From: Scytonema hofmannii PCC 7110 | Lineage (GTDB): Bacteria > Cyanobacteriota > Cyanobacteriia > Cyanobacteriales > Nostocaceae | Length of the DNA stretch: 64,000 nt | Assembly (NCBI RefSeq): GCF_000346485.2 | Contig: NZ_KQ976354.1 | Coordinates: 3,289,421 to 3,353,420, forward strand | Direction of reading: 5' to 3' | Shown here: one piece after another, positions 8,840 through 18,439 of the stretch | Numbering within the stretch: the stretch's first letter is position 1 | Layout: the number at the start of each line of letters is the position of its first letter | Notes under the pieces: model-generated | What the model was told of the DNA's origin: nothing | The model's input: only the letters and a program-made list of their open reading frames with translations | Databases searched by the model: none | Translations under genes and position numbers: made by a program

Positions 8840-11800
8840 ATGAACGCTTACGAATATCAGATTGGTGGCAGTCTCAAAATGGATGCTCCTAGTTATGTGG
8901 AGCGACAAGCTGATTTTGAACTATACGACGCCTTAATTAAGGGTGAATTTTGTTATGTGTTTAGTTCCCGACAAATGGGCAAATCTAGCTTGCGTTTGAG
9001 AACGAGGTGTCGGTTGCAAGAAGCTGGTTATTGCTGCGCTTCTATTGATATGACTAGGATCGGCAATGGAAACATTACCCCTGCTCAATGGTATAAAGGC
9101 ATAGTTGTTGATTTATTGAGGGGGTTTGACCTTTTTGGATCGGTTAATATAAAAACTTGGTGGAATGAGCGAGAGGATTTACCGCTTTTACAGCGATTAA
9201 GTCAGTTTGTAGAAGACATTTTGCTAATCAAATTAAAAAGTGAAAAAATCTTTATTTTTATTGATGAAATTGATAATATTCTTAGCCTAAATTTCCCCGT
9301 AGCGGATTTTTTTGCTTTGATTCGTGCTTGCTACAATCAACGAGCAGAAAATCCAGAATATAACCGTCTGACTTGGGCTTTGTTTGGCGTTGCTACTCCC
9401 TCGGATTTGATTTCAGACCGGACTTGTACTCCCTTTAATATTGGTACATCTATTAATTTACATGGGTTTCGTTTATCAGAAGTCGAGCCACTGGCAGCAG
9501 GGTTAGAGGGTAAGGTAGCTAACCCTATGGCAGTGCTGAAAGAAATTTTGAACTGGACTGATGGGCAACCATTTCTCACACAAAAGTTGTGCCATATCGT
9601 AGAACATGAAAGAATTAGCGGTAGCATGGCTTTACATCAGGAAACGGGGTATTCGGAAACAGAAGAACGATATAAGTTAGATTATCACTTACCGATTGTT
9701 AATTATCATCTGATTAGCATATATTACCAGTTTCCCTCAATTATTTTGGAGAAGCTAGTAAAAACAAACATTATTGATGATTGGGAAGCTCATGATGAAC
9801 CGGAGCATTTAAAAACAATTCGCGATCGCCTCCTCACTAACGAGCAACGTGCTGGGAGCTTGTTGGCACTTTATCAAAGAATTTTACAAGGAGTTGACGT
9901 ACCAATAGATGACTCATCAGAACAAATAGAACTTTTACTCTCTGGGCTAGTCGTTAAGCAACAAGGAAAACTGAAGGTTAAAAACCGCATTTATCAAGAA
10001 GTTTTTAATCAAGCCTGGGTAGAAAAACAATTAGCAAAACTGCGTCCTTACGGCCAAACATTAAATTCATGGGTTGCATCATTACGACAAGATTCTTCGA
10101 GGCTGCTGCGAGGACAAGCTCTGTTAGAAGCACAAGCTTGGTCTGTCGGCAAAAGTTTAAGCGAGTTGGACTATCAATTTTTAGCAGCCAGTCAAGAACT
10201 CGATCGGCGAGAAGTTGAAACAAGGTTGGCCGCAGAATACACTAAAGAAATCAAAGCAAGACTAGTCCAAGATCAAAAAGTTGCCCAACTTCAAAGAGTA
10301 TCTCTAGGCACACTCGCTTTAGGACTTGTCATTGCTTTGGGTTTGGGAGTTACAACCTTCTTTCAGTACCGCAACGCACTGCAAAACGAATTAAAAGCCA
10401 TTGCCACATCTTCCAAAGCTTTGCACGCTTCAGAGAAAAAATTAGATGCTTTGATGGAAGCAATTAGAGCAGGACAAAAACTGCAAAGTCTTGGAAGTGT
10501 AGATGTACAAACTCAAACACAAGTTGAATCTGTACTGCGACAAGCTATTTATGAAGTGAAAGAGTATAACCGCTTGTCAGGGCATAGTGCAGGGGTGAAT
10601 TCAGTTGCCATTAGTACAGATGGGCAAATATTTGCTTCAGCAAGTGCAGACAAAACAGTCAAACTTTGGAAACCTGATGGCAATTTAATTCGGACATTGG
10701 AAGGACACACTGCAGGCGTCAACACAGTTGCTATTGGTACTAATCATCAAGATAAGAAGAAAAATCTTTTTATTGCCTCAGGTGGTGAAGACAGGACAGT
10801 TAAACTTTGGCATCTTGATGGCACCTTACTGACCACTTTGAAAGGACATAGCGATGCAGTAGAGTCAATTGCTATTAGTCTTGATGGGAGTACGATCGCT
10901 TCAGCAAGTGACGACAAGACAGTTAAACTTTGGTCGGCTGATGGAACTTCGCTACGCACAATTAAAGGGCATAGTGATGACGTTGAGGCGGTTGCTATCA
11001 GCCCCGATGGAAAAATGCTTGCTACAGCTAGTGACGATAAAACAGTCAAACTTTGGAAAATGGACGGTACATTACTACATACACTAAAAGGACATCGCGA
11101 TGAAGTCGAGGGAGTCCATTTCAGCCCTAATGGGAAGATGATTGCCTCAGTGAGTGCAGATAGAACTATCAAGCTGTGGAATTTAGATGGGACTTTGAAA
11201 GCAACTTTAATCGGACACAGCAATCAAGTTGAAGGAATTGCCATAAGTTCTGATGGCAATGTTATTGCTTCGGCAAGTCGAGACAAAACAATCAAAGTGT
11301 GGAGACCAGATGGCACGTTATTAACCACTCTTCGCGGTCATGATGCAGGAGTCAGAGAAGTTGCCATCAACCCCGTCAACAAGATGATTGCTTCAGCAAG
11401 TCGGGATAACACTGTGAGGTTTTGGAGGCAAAACAGTTCCTTATTAAACACTCTGTCCGGTCATAGTGATGCTGTTTATGGAGTGGCTTTTATTCCTAAC
11501 GGAAAGATGATTGTTTCAGCAAGTCGGGATAAAACTGTCAAATTTTGGAATCCAGATGGGACATTGCATCTGAGTCTTATTGGTCATCAAGCAGGAGTCA
11601 ATGGCATTGCGATCGGACCGGATGGGAAAACTATCGCCTCAGCTAGTTCGGATAATACTGTCAAAATTTGGAATCAAAAGGGTCAGTTGCTGACAACTCT
11701 TGTTGGGCATAAAGATGTAGTCAAGGGGATTGCGATCGCTCCTGATGGCAAAACTATCGCGTCAGTCAGTGACGATAAGACGGTTAAACTTTGGAAGATT

Positions 11801-12430
11801 AATGGTAAGGGTGGAGTTGAAACCAACGCCTATGCAACACTGGTTGGGCATAGTTCTGGCGTGAATGGAGTCGCGATCGGCTCTGACGGTCAAATTATTG
11901 CTTCAGTCAGTGATGATAGTACCGTGAGATTATGGAAACCAGATGGAACGTTAGTCAAAATTATCTCAGGACATAGCAATCAGGTGAACGCAGTTGCCAT
12001 AAGTCCCGATCGCAAGTTGGTTATTTCTGCAAGCGACGACAAGACGATCAAACTCTGGACAATGGATGGTACGCTGTTGAAAACGTTGACTGGTCATGGT
12101 GCAGGGGTTTATGCAGTAGCGATCGCTCCTCATGGTAAAATGATAGCCTCAGCGAGTTCAGATAACACTATCAAACTTTGGAGAATTGACGGTCAGTTGT
12201 TGACAACTCTTTCCGGGCATAGCGATACCGTCAAAGGAGTTGCATTTAGCCTTAATGGTAAAGTTTTAGCCTCAGTCAGTGATGATAAAACTGCAATTTT
12301 ATGGGATTTAGACCGGGTTTTGGCTTTAGATGAGCTTTTTGTTCACGCTTGTAATTGGGTGCAAGATTATTTAACAACAAATCCTGATGTAAATGAAAGC
12401 GATCGCAATCTTTGCACTCGCCGCAAATAG
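8840..12430 (+). CDS. AAA-like ATPase fused through a membrane helix to 14 WD40 repeats
   Basis: 1196 residues from the ATG at 8840, preferred to an upstream TTG at 8816 that overlaps the previous gene. The AAA_35 domain (about 10-400) has Walker A SSRQMGKSSLR (residues about 41-51) and Walker B IFIFIDEIDNIL (about 136-147). A Lys/Arg-rich stretch precedes one hydrophobic helix (about 488-508, LGTLALGLVIALGLGVTTFF). From about 578 to 1160 there are 14 WD40 units of about 41 residues (GHSxxVxxVAISPDGKxIASASxDKTVKLW), enough for two seven-bladed propellers. Positive-inside charge suggests the ATPase is cytoplasmic and the propellers periplasmic. Probably a signalling scaffold; partners unknown. 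Confidence 0.9.
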   Translation: MNAYEYQIGGSLKMDAPSYVERQADFELYDALIKGEFCYVFSSRQMGKSSLRLRTRCRLQEAGYCCASIDMTRIGNGNITPAQWYKGIVVDLLRGFDLFGSVNIKTWWNEREDLPLLQRLSQFVEDILLIKLKSEKIFIFIDEIDNILSLNFPVADFFALIRACYNQRAENPEYNRLTWALFGVATPSDLISDRTCTPFNIGTSINLHGFRLSEVEPLAAGLEGKVANPMAVLKEILNWTDGQPFLTQKLCHIVEHERISGSMALHQETGYSETEERYKLDYHLPIVNYHLISIYYQFPSIILEKLVKTNIIDDWEAHDEPEHLKTIRDRLLTNEQRAGSLLALYQRILQGVDVPIDDSSEQIELLLSGLVVKQQGKLKVKNRIYQEVFNQAWVEKQLAKLRPYGQTLNSWVASLRQDSSRLLRGQALLEAQAWSVGKSLSELDYQFLAASQELDRREVETRLAAEYTKEIKARLVQDQKVAQLQRVSLGTLALGLVIALGLGVTTFFQYRNALQNELKAIATSSKALHASEKKLDALMEAIRAGQKLQSLGSVDVQTQTQVESVLRQAIYEVKEYNRLSGHSAGVNSVAISTDGQIFASASADKTVKLWKPDGNLIRTLEGHTAGVNTVAIGTNHQDKKKNLFIASGGEDRTVKLWHLDGTLLTTLKGHSDAVESIAISLDGSTIASASDDKTVKLWSADGTSLRTIKGHSDDVEAVAISPDGKMLATASDDKTVKLWKMDGTLLHTLKGHRDEVEGVHFSPNGKMIASVSADRTIKLWNLDGTLKATLIGHSNQVEGIAISSDGNVIASASRDKTIKVWRPDGTLLTTLRGHDAGVREVAINPVNKMIASASRDNTVRFWRQNSSLLNTLSGHSDAVYGVAFIPNGKMIVSASRDKTVKFWNPDGTLHLSLIGHQAGVNGIAIGPDGKTIASASSDNTVKIWNQKGQLLTTLVGHKDVVKGIAIAPDGKTIASVSDDKTVKLWKINGKGGVETNAYATLVGHSSGVNGVAIGSDGQIIASVSDDSTVRLWKPDGTLVKIISGHSNQVNAVAISPDRKLVISASDDKTIKLWTMDGTLLKTLTGHGAGVYAVAIAPHGKMIASASSDNTIKLWRIDGQLLTTLSGHSDTVKGVAFSLNGKVLASVSDDKTAILWDLDRVLALDELFVHACNWVQDYLTTNPDVNESDRNLCTRRK

Positions 12431-12464
12431 TGGCAGAGTAGATCGTGTATTATTATTTCAAAAA

Positions 12465-13901
12465 ATGTTTATATCACTTTCAAGGCGCAGGAAACGCCGT
12501 TACATTCTAAAAATACTCATATTCAGCTTGATAATTGGCGGTTGCAGCTATTTATCTCAACCAAAAGCGCCCCCAGTTGTTAATTCTTCCGAAAATAAAA
12601 CTTTAACAATTTGGTGGGATAAGGGTTCTAATATAGAGGAAGATGATGCTCTTATAAAGCTAATTAAAGACTGGGAAAAAACAAGCGGTAACCAAGCCAA
12701 ACTCGCTTTCTATAGTAACGACAAGCTTCCAGAAAGAACTAGAAGGGCAATTCAAGCTGGCAATGTCCCTGATATTGTGATGAGTAGCAGTGCAGAGAGA
12801 GAGTTGATACCGCACCTTGCTTGGGAAGGAAAATTGGCAGATGTTTCAGATGTTATTGAACCAGTCAAGAACAACTATTCTGAAGCTGCACTAGAAGCTG
12901 TTTATTTTTATAACAAATCTGCTCGCAAACGCAGCTACTATGCAGTACCAATCAATCAGCTGACAATCCACATCCATTACTGGCGGGATATGCTCAAGCA
13001 AGTCGGTAGTCGTGAGAGCGATATTCCTACAGATTGGGATGGTTTTTGGAAATTTTGGCAACAGGTGCAGGATGACTTAAAAGCACTAAATCCACCACAG
13101 GATAAAAAAGAACTTATTTACGGGTTAGGTTTACCATTTTCCGTTGCTGCTGCAGATACTTACTATACCTTCGAGCAGATTTTAGAAGCATATAATGTTG
13201 AAATTGTCAATTCTCAAGGTGTACTCCGTCTTGACGAGCCTAGCGTGCGTCAAGGCATTATTAAGAGTTTGACGTGGTACGCAAACCTTTACCAACAGGG
13301 TTACGTACCTCCAAATGCAACTCAATGGTTAAATCCCGATAACAATCGCAACTTGATTAACCGTAAAGTGGTGATGACAGCAAACACCACACTTTCAATT
13401 CCTGCTGCTGTACGTCAAAATCCCGATCTTTATCGGAATAAAGTTGGGACTCTAGAGTTTCCTAAAAAACCCAATGGTGAACCAATGCGTTATTTAGTTG
13501 CCGTTAATGCTGCAATTTTGTTTACCAATTCCAACAATCAGAAAGAAGCAAAAGATTTTCTGACGTATCTCATTCAACCCGAAACCATAAAAACATATAT
13601 CAAATCGGCTGGGGGAAGATACTTACCAGTCATGACGCCATTATGGCAAGATTCATTCTGGACAAATCCAGCAGATCCCCATCTTTCCATCGCTTCTAAA
13701 GTGTTAATGAAAGGTCAAACACGTCCATTTTATTTTGTCCAAAACCCTGCTTACAGTTTAGTTTTGCAAGAAAACATCTGGGGTAAAGCGATCGCCAGAA
13801 TAGTGAAAGATAGCGCTTCTCCACAACAAGCTGCTAGTGAAGCGATCGCACAAATTAAAGAAATCTTTGCCAAATGGGAGCGTTCGGGCAATGATAACTA
13901 A
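12465..13901 (+). CDS. Family 1 extracellular solute-binding lipoprotein, paralog 1
   Basis: 478 residues from the ATG at 12465, which gives an n-region SRRRKRR, a hydrophobic helix and a lipobox LIIGGC; the open frame extends upstream to 12393 inside the WD40 gene but without a signal. The mature protein starts LTIWWDKGSNIEEDDALIKL and carries GNVPDIVMSS, IPTDWDGFWKFW and LNPDNNRNLINRKVVMTAN, typical of carbohydrate-type (MalE-like) binding proteins of ABC importers. No permease or ATPase gene is adjacent. It lies 34 bases after the WD40 gene and overlaps the next paralog by 11 bases. Confidence 0.88.
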   Translation: MFISLSRRRKRRYILKILIFSLIIGGCSYLSQPKAPPVVNSSENKTLTIWWDKGSNIEEDDALIKLIKDWEKTSGNQAKLAFYSNDKLPERTRRAIQAGNVPDIVMSSSAERELIPHLAWEGKLADVSDVIEPVKNNYSEAALEAVYFYNKSARKRSYYAVPINQLTIHIHYWRDMLKQVGSRESDIPTDWDGFWKFWQQVQDDLKALNPPQDKKELIYGLGLPFSVAAADTYYTFEQILEAYNVEIVNSQGVLRLDEPSVRQGIIKSLTWYANLYQQGYVPPNATQWLNPDNNRNLINRKVVMTANTTLSIPAAVRQNPDLYRNKVGTLEFPKKPNGEPMRYLVAVNAAILFTNSNNQKEAKDFLTYLIQPETIKTYIKSAGGRYLPVMTPLWQDSFWTNPADPHLSIASKVLMKGQTRPFYFVQNPAYSLVLQENIWGKAIARIVKDSASPQQAASEAIAQIKEIFAKWERSGNDN

Positions 13902-15303
13902 AAAATTACCAACAAATTGTCGTATTATATTACTGGGATTAACACTCAGTTTAAGCGTTTTTTCTTGTACCAACAATTCCGAGCCTGACACATCCTTGCC
14001 AACTGAATCTTCTGCAAAGAACGGAGTATTAACACTGTGGTGGGATAAAGGTTTTACGCTAGAAGAAGATGAAGCAATACAGCAAGTTGTCAAGCAGTGG
14101 CAACAAGAGACTGGTAACAAAGCTGAGCTTTCTCTATTTAGTGCAGATGAACTATCAAAGAAGACCCAAAGGGCAATTCGATCTGGCAATCCACCTGATA
14201 TTGTTATGAGTAACAATGCAGATCGGATTCTTAACCCAAGTCTTGCCCGAGAAGGTAAATTAGCAGATGTTTCTGAGGTTGTTCAATCTGTCAAACCTTT
14301 TTATTCTGACACCGTATTAAAAAGTGCTTATTTTTATAACAAGCTCACAAAGAAGCAAAGCTATTATGCCGTACCCCTTCACCAAAGCATTCCTTATATT
14401 TTTTACTGGCGAGATTTACTCCAGGAAGCAGGTAAGAGTGAAAAAGATATTCCTAAGGATTGGAATGGCTTTTGGGAATTTTGGAAACAAATACAAGATA
14501 CTTTACAAACAAAGAACAATCAAAAGATTTATGGGCTTGGTTTACCTTTATCGGTTGGGGCTGGAGATACTTTTGAAGTCTTTGAGCAGATTTTAGAAGC
14601 CCATGATGTGCAAATTGTAGACGAGCGAGGTCGATTGCGTACAAGCGATCCAAAAGTCCGTCAGGGACTTATTCATTGCATAGCTTGGTACACCAAATTT
14701 TATGAGCAAGGTTACGTGCCTAAAGATGCAGTGAATTGGTTTAATCCAGATAACAATCGCAGCTTATTTAACCGCCATGTGGTTATGACTGCTAATAATT
14801 CTCTCTCAATTCCTGCTGCTGTACGTCGAAATTCAGACGTTTACTTTAACAAGCTGGGTACTATTGGATATCCCAATAAACCTAACGGCAAGCCGATGCG
14901 TTATGTTTCTCTTATCACTCAAGCAATTATCCTAACAGAGTCAAAAAATCAGAGATTAGCTAAGGATTTTTTGATATATTTTATCAGCCCCGAAATTATG
15001 GGAAATTATCTGAAGGCTGCAGGCGGACGGTTTTTTCCAGTACACGATCTTGTTTGGAAAGACCCGTTCTGGACAAATAAGAAAGATCCTCACATCTCAG
15101 AAGGTGCTAAACCACTCATTATGAAACAAACTCGTCTATTGTATATCGCTCAAAACTCTTCCTATAGTAAAGTGTTGATGAAAAATGTTTGGGGTCAAGC
15201 TCTCCGTCGAGTTGTCATAAATCGCGTTTCACCAGAGGAAGCAGCTGATAAGGCAATTCAACAAATAAATGAAATTTTTGCTGAATATAGCAATCCTATT
15301 TGA
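13891..15303 (+). CDS. Family 1 extracellular solute-binding lipoprotein, paralog 2
   Basis: 470 residues from the ATG at 13891 (MITKKLPTNCRIILLGLTLS, lipobox SVFSC), which overlaps the previous stop in ATGATAACTAA. Conserved with its neighbours throughout: LTLWWDKGFTLEEDEAIQQV, IRSGNPPDIVMSN, LAREGKLADVSEVV, IPKDWNGFWEFW and NPDNNRSLFNRHVVMTANNS. The C-terminal motif RVSPEEAADKAIQQINEIF ends the domain. As with the other two copies, there is no transport ATPase or permease nearby, so it may serve as a sensor or feed a transporter encoded elsewhere. Confidence 0.88.
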   Translation: MITKKLPTNCRIILLGLTLSLSVFSCTNNSEPDTSLPTESSAKNGVLTLWWDKGFTLEEDEAIQQVVKQWQQETGNKAELSLFSADELSKKTQRAIRSGNPPDIVMSNNADRILNPSLAREGKLADVSEVVQSVKPFYSDTVLKSAYFYNKLTKKQSYYAVPLHQSIPYIFYWRDLLQEAGKSEKDIPKDWNGFWEFWKQIQDTLQTKNNQKIYGLGLPLSVGAGDTFEVFEQILEAHDVQIVDERGRLRTSDPKVRQGLIHCIAWYTKFYEQGYVPKDAVNWFNPDNNRSLFNRHVVMTANNSLSIPAAVRRNSDVYFNKLGTIGYPNKPNGKPMRYVSLITQAIILTESKNQRLAKDFLIYFISPEIMGNYLKAAGGRFFPVHDLVWKDPFWTNKKDPHISEGAKPLIMKQTRLLYIAQNSSYSKVLMKNVWGQALRRVVINRVSPEEAADKAIQQINEIFAEYSNPI

Positions 15304-15311
15304 TTTTGGAA

Positions 15312-15370
15312 AGTAGGCAGGGCTAAAGCCCACCAAAAGATTCAGTTTGTGGGCTTTAGCCCTGCCTACT
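15312..15370. repeat. Perfect 22-bp inverted repeat between solute-binding genes
   Basis: Arms at 15312-15333 and 15349-15370 are perfectly complementary (core GGCAGGGCTAAAGCCC) around a 15-base loop. It looks like a dispersed cyanobacterial palindrome. In the transcript it would form a very stable hairpin that could attenuate or protect mRNA between paralogs 2 and 3. Confidence 0.85.
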
Positions 15371-15405
15371 GAAAGATTTTCTTTTACTTGCTGCCAGTGC
15401 AATCT

Positions 15406-16818
15406 ATGAAACAAAAAACTCGCGATCGCTATAACTTATGCCGCTTTTTCCTAACAGCATTAGCTCTCAGTTTTACAATTTTTGCTTGTTCTCAATCCAT
15501 TACCTCAGAATCCGAAAAGTCCTCTGTTAGGACATCTCCGAAAGATGATAAAATTTTACAAATTTGGTGGGATAAGGGCTTTGAGTTAGAAGAAGATGAG
15601 GCAATTAATTTAGTTATAAAAAACTGGGAGAAAAAAAGCGGTTATAAAGCTAAACTTTCTGTTTATGGACCAAACGAACTCCTGGACAAAGCTCAAAGAG
15701 GAGTGCGATCGGGCAATACACCCGATCTATTATTGAATTTTAGAGCGGAAAGACAACTCAATGCGCGTTTAGCTTGGGACGGTAAACTAGCAGATGTATC
15801 TGATATCATTGCCCCTATCAAGGAATTATATCCCGAATCTATCTTAAGAACGGCTCATCTCTACAATAACGTTCAGAAACAGCGCAGTTATTATGCAGTT
15901 CCTATTAGCCAAACAACAATGCTCTTTTTCTACTGGAAAGATTTGTTAAAGCAAGTAGGACAGAGTGAAACTAGCATTCCTACAGAATGGAATGGCTTTT
16001 GGGAGTTTTGGAAAAAAGTGCAGGACGATCTCCGAGCAAAGCAAAATAATATATATGGTTTAGGTTTACCTTATTCAAGTGCTTCAGGAGATACCTATTA
16101 CTTTTTCGAGCAACTTTTAGAAGCATATGGTGTTCAAATTTTTGATGCTCAAGGGCAATTACTTGTCAGAAACCCCGAAGTGAGGCAGAAAATTATTTAT
16201 GTTTTGGACTGGTATGCCAAGTTTTACCAGCAAGGCTATGTACCACCAGATGCAATCAAGTGGTTAAATCCAGATAATAATCGTAATTTACTCAACCGTC
16301 ATGTGGTAATGACACCCAATGGCACTCTCTCAATTCCCAGTGCTGTGAGTCAAGATAGGGATACTTACTATAAAAAGCTTGGTACTTTAAAATTTCCTAA
16401 TAAACCAAACGGTCAACCCATGCGATATATTGTTGCAATTGGTCATGTTATACTATTTGCCAATTCCAAGCACCAAGAGACAGCTAAAGACTTTCTTAAA
16501 TACTTAATTCAACCACAAATATTAGGAACTTATCTTAAAAGTGCAGAACGCGGTCATTTTCCAGCACTCAAGCCTGTTTTGAAAGACCCTTATTGGACAA
16601 ATTCAGCCGATCCTCATGTTTCCAGTGTTGGCAAAATATTAACCCAAGGTTCAATACGTCCATTTGATTATGTTAATAACCCGGCTTATACTTTAGTGCT
16701 CGATAAAAATGTTTGGATCAAAGCACTCAATCGAATTATTAGCGATCGCCTGACCCCAGAACAAGCAGCTGACGAGGCTATTGTGCAGATAGAAGAAATT
16801 GTTAATAAATGGAATTGA
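15406..16818 (+). CDS. Family 1 extracellular solute-binding lipoprotein, paralog 3
   Basis: 470 residues from the ATG at 15406 (MKQKTRDRYNLCRFFLTALA, lipobox TIFAC); an in-frame TTG at 15388 is less likely. It shares ILQIWWDKGFELEEDEAINL, VRSGNTPDLLLN, IPTEWNGFWEFWKKVQDDL and WLNPDNNRNLLNRHVVMT with the two preceding proteins, so the set arose by tandem duplication followed by clear divergence. A 22-bp hairpin separates it from paralog 2. The 3' end is followed within 20 bases by a short degenerate CAGTGACC repeat and then the helicase remnant. Confidence 0.88.
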   Translation: MKQKTRDRYNLCRFFLTALALSFTIFACSQSITSESEKSSVRTSPKDDKILQIWWDKGFELEEDEAINLVIKNWEKKSGYKAKLSVYGPNELLDKAQRGVRSGNTPDLLLNFRAERQLNARLAWDGKLADVSDIIAPIKELYPESILRTAHLYNNVQKQRSYYAVPISQTTMLFFYWKDLLKQVGQSETSIPTEWNGFWEFWKKVQDDLRAKQNNIYGLGLPYSSASGDTYYFFEQLLEAYGVQIFDAQGQLLVRNPEVRQKIIYVLDWYAKFYQQGYVPPDAIKWLNPDNNRNLLNRHVVMTPNGTLSIPSAVSQDRDTYYKKLGTLKFPNKPNGQPMRYIVAIGHVILFANSKHQETAKDFLKYLIQPQILGTYLKSAERGHFPALKPVLKDPYWTNSADPHVSSVGKILTQGSIRPFDYVNNPAYTLVLDKNVWIKALNRIISDRLTPEQAADEAIVQIEEIVNKWN

Positions 16819-17096
16819 TCTCTGGTCACTGATTAACGCTGGGAAGTAGGGTAAAGCCTTTAAGCGTTATGTGGGAAAAATTAGTCAGGTAAAGAAGGAT
16901 TTCATAAGCTTATATAATACCAATGCTTATTCACGCTACTTAAATAACCTGAGTTCGACATAAAAAAAGACTGAAAACTAGACAAAGTGGACTTTCTTCA
17001 CCCAAAATGAAATAATCACACAATTAATATTGAGCGATTGTTAAGTAGAAATGGAGATTTTTTGAAGTTGTTTAGATAATAGTAAGCGCCAAAGGT

Positions 17097-17993
17097 TCAG
17101 AAGGAAAGAAATATTCCTCTTGTAATAAATTCAACCATAGCTGTTGTTAAATTTAATGAGGGTTTTTTATCTTGATATGTATAAGCAATTAACCCAGCAA
17201 TAACGTTAACCATAAAATTACAAACGCTACGGTGACGTGTATGTTGAATTTGAGAGATATTTTTTAATTGGTCATTAACGGTTTCTATTAGGGAACGCTT
17301 TCTTAACAAAATTTTATCAATTATAGGAATTAAACGATTTTTCATATTTTTTTTAAGAGTTGTAATAAGTTGAATATTTTGTTGTAAGAGAAGGTCAAAT
17401 AATTTTTGAGAAATATATCCTCGGTCACCAAATAATTTCCCAAATAAATTTTTTGTCATTTCTGGTACGGGTTTACGATCGTCAACATTGGCTGGGGTAA
17501 TGATAAAAGAAATAATTTCCCCAAATTCATTAATAATTAAATGTAATTTAAAACCAAAGTACCATCCCACAGAACTTTTACCCCAATTAGCTAATCCTTT
17601 AAAAACTTTATTGCGTTTAGCTCGAGGATTTAAACAGATTTCTAGAGATGTTGAATCAATAAAATTGATGCCAGTGCTTTGTTTGGGACGTAGATTTAAA
17701 TACCAACATAAGGGAATTAAAGCACTTTTCTCTAATTCTACAAATCGATTGTAACTAACAAGATTCGGAAAATGCTTTTGAAAAAAAACACAGATATATT
17801 TAGTATAGTAATCTTTAAAATTTCTATAAGATGAGTGATGAAAATAAATAATTATTGTCATGACTTCACTCAAACATAAATTAAATGTCTTTTGACGCTT
17901 TCGCTCAGTTGTAGAAAGTAATTCTTGCTGCCATTTTTTTTCAAAATCTTTACAAAAATCATCTATATCACAAAATAGCTTCTCTAATTCCAT
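17097..17993 (-). CDS. IS982 family transposase
   Basis: 298 residues, the usual family length. The catalytic DDE triad is visible as Asp in NFIDSTSLEIC (about 111), Asp in KLFGDRGYISQK (about 190) and Glu in SLIETVNDQLKN (about 236). Also characteristic are ERKRQKTFNLCLSEVMTI near the N-terminus and the run GLANWGKSSVGWYFGFKLHL. No frameshift or stop is seen, so the element may still be active. It cuts and pastes the element via its terminal repeats. Confidence 0.93.
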   Translation of the reverse strand: MELEKLFCDIDDFCKDFEKKWQQELLSTTERKRQKTFNLCLSEVMTIIIYFHHSSYRNFKDYYTKYICVFFQKHFPNLVSYNRFVELEKSALIPLCWYLNLRPKQSTGINFIDSTSLEICLNPRAKRNKVFKGLANWGKSSVGWYFGFKLHLIINEFGEIISFIITPANVDDRKPVPEMTKNLFGKLFGDRGYISQKLFDLLLQQNIQLITTLKKNMKNRLIPIIDKILLRKRSLIETVNDQLKNISQIQHTRHRSVCNFMVNVIAGLIAYTYQDKKPSLNLTTAMVEFITRGIFLSF

Positions 17994-18028
17994 ATTTTTT
18001 TACCTTGGTTTTTGATAAAATTACAAAA

Positions 18029-18439
18029 TCAAAGCCTTATTTTAAATCTTCCGGAGACACAATTCGTGAATAAAATTCTTAACTGTTTGGCAAGTGATAT
18101 CCGTGCTGACTTTTTATGTTTGAGAATTTTTTTGGCTATTTTAATAGCTTCATATTCAGTCAAATTTGAATCTGTGATTATTTCATTTTTGTGCAGATTA
18201 GATGTTGTTATTGATTCTGTAATTCTTTCACTTTCTTCTAAATTTGAATCTATCACAAAATCATGTTTGGTTTCTTGGTCTGATATTTTGGATTTTGTGA
18301 TTGTTTCATAACCCTTCGATTTTGATGGAACGATCACATCATTTTTTGCTGTTTTTGATTCTGTGTCTAAATCAAAAAATTCTCCAGAATCAAGTCTGTG
18401 AGCTAATTCCAGTACTTGTGTTACAATTAATTTTGGCAC
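18029..18439 (-). CDS. Passenger ORF of the IS982-like element, unknown function
   Basis: 136 residues, probably from a GTG at 18437-18439; the frame is open further upstream (TIRVPKLIVTQVLELAHRLD) without a clear ATG. The N-terminus looks like a short DNA-binding-type segment (TIRVPKLIVTQVLELAHRLD). The middle is low-complexity with repeated D/TSNLxExExIT units, and the C-terminus is a basic helix (AIKIAKKILKHKKSARISLA). I do not recognise a characterised family. It lies inside the terminal repeats, 36 bases upstream of the transposase gene, so it moves with the element. Confidence 0.55.
   Translation of the reverse strand: MPKLIVTQVLELAHRLDSGEFFDLDTESKTAKNDVIVPSKSKGYETITKSKISDQETKHDFVIDSNLEESERITESITTSNLHKNEIITDSNLTEYEAIKIAKKILKHKKSARISLAKQLRILFTNCVSGRFKIRL

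Noticed and set aside
10747-11223. 158-codon antisense frame in the WD40 gene
   Set aside because: It mirrors the periodic WD40 repeats on the other strand; no independent signal.
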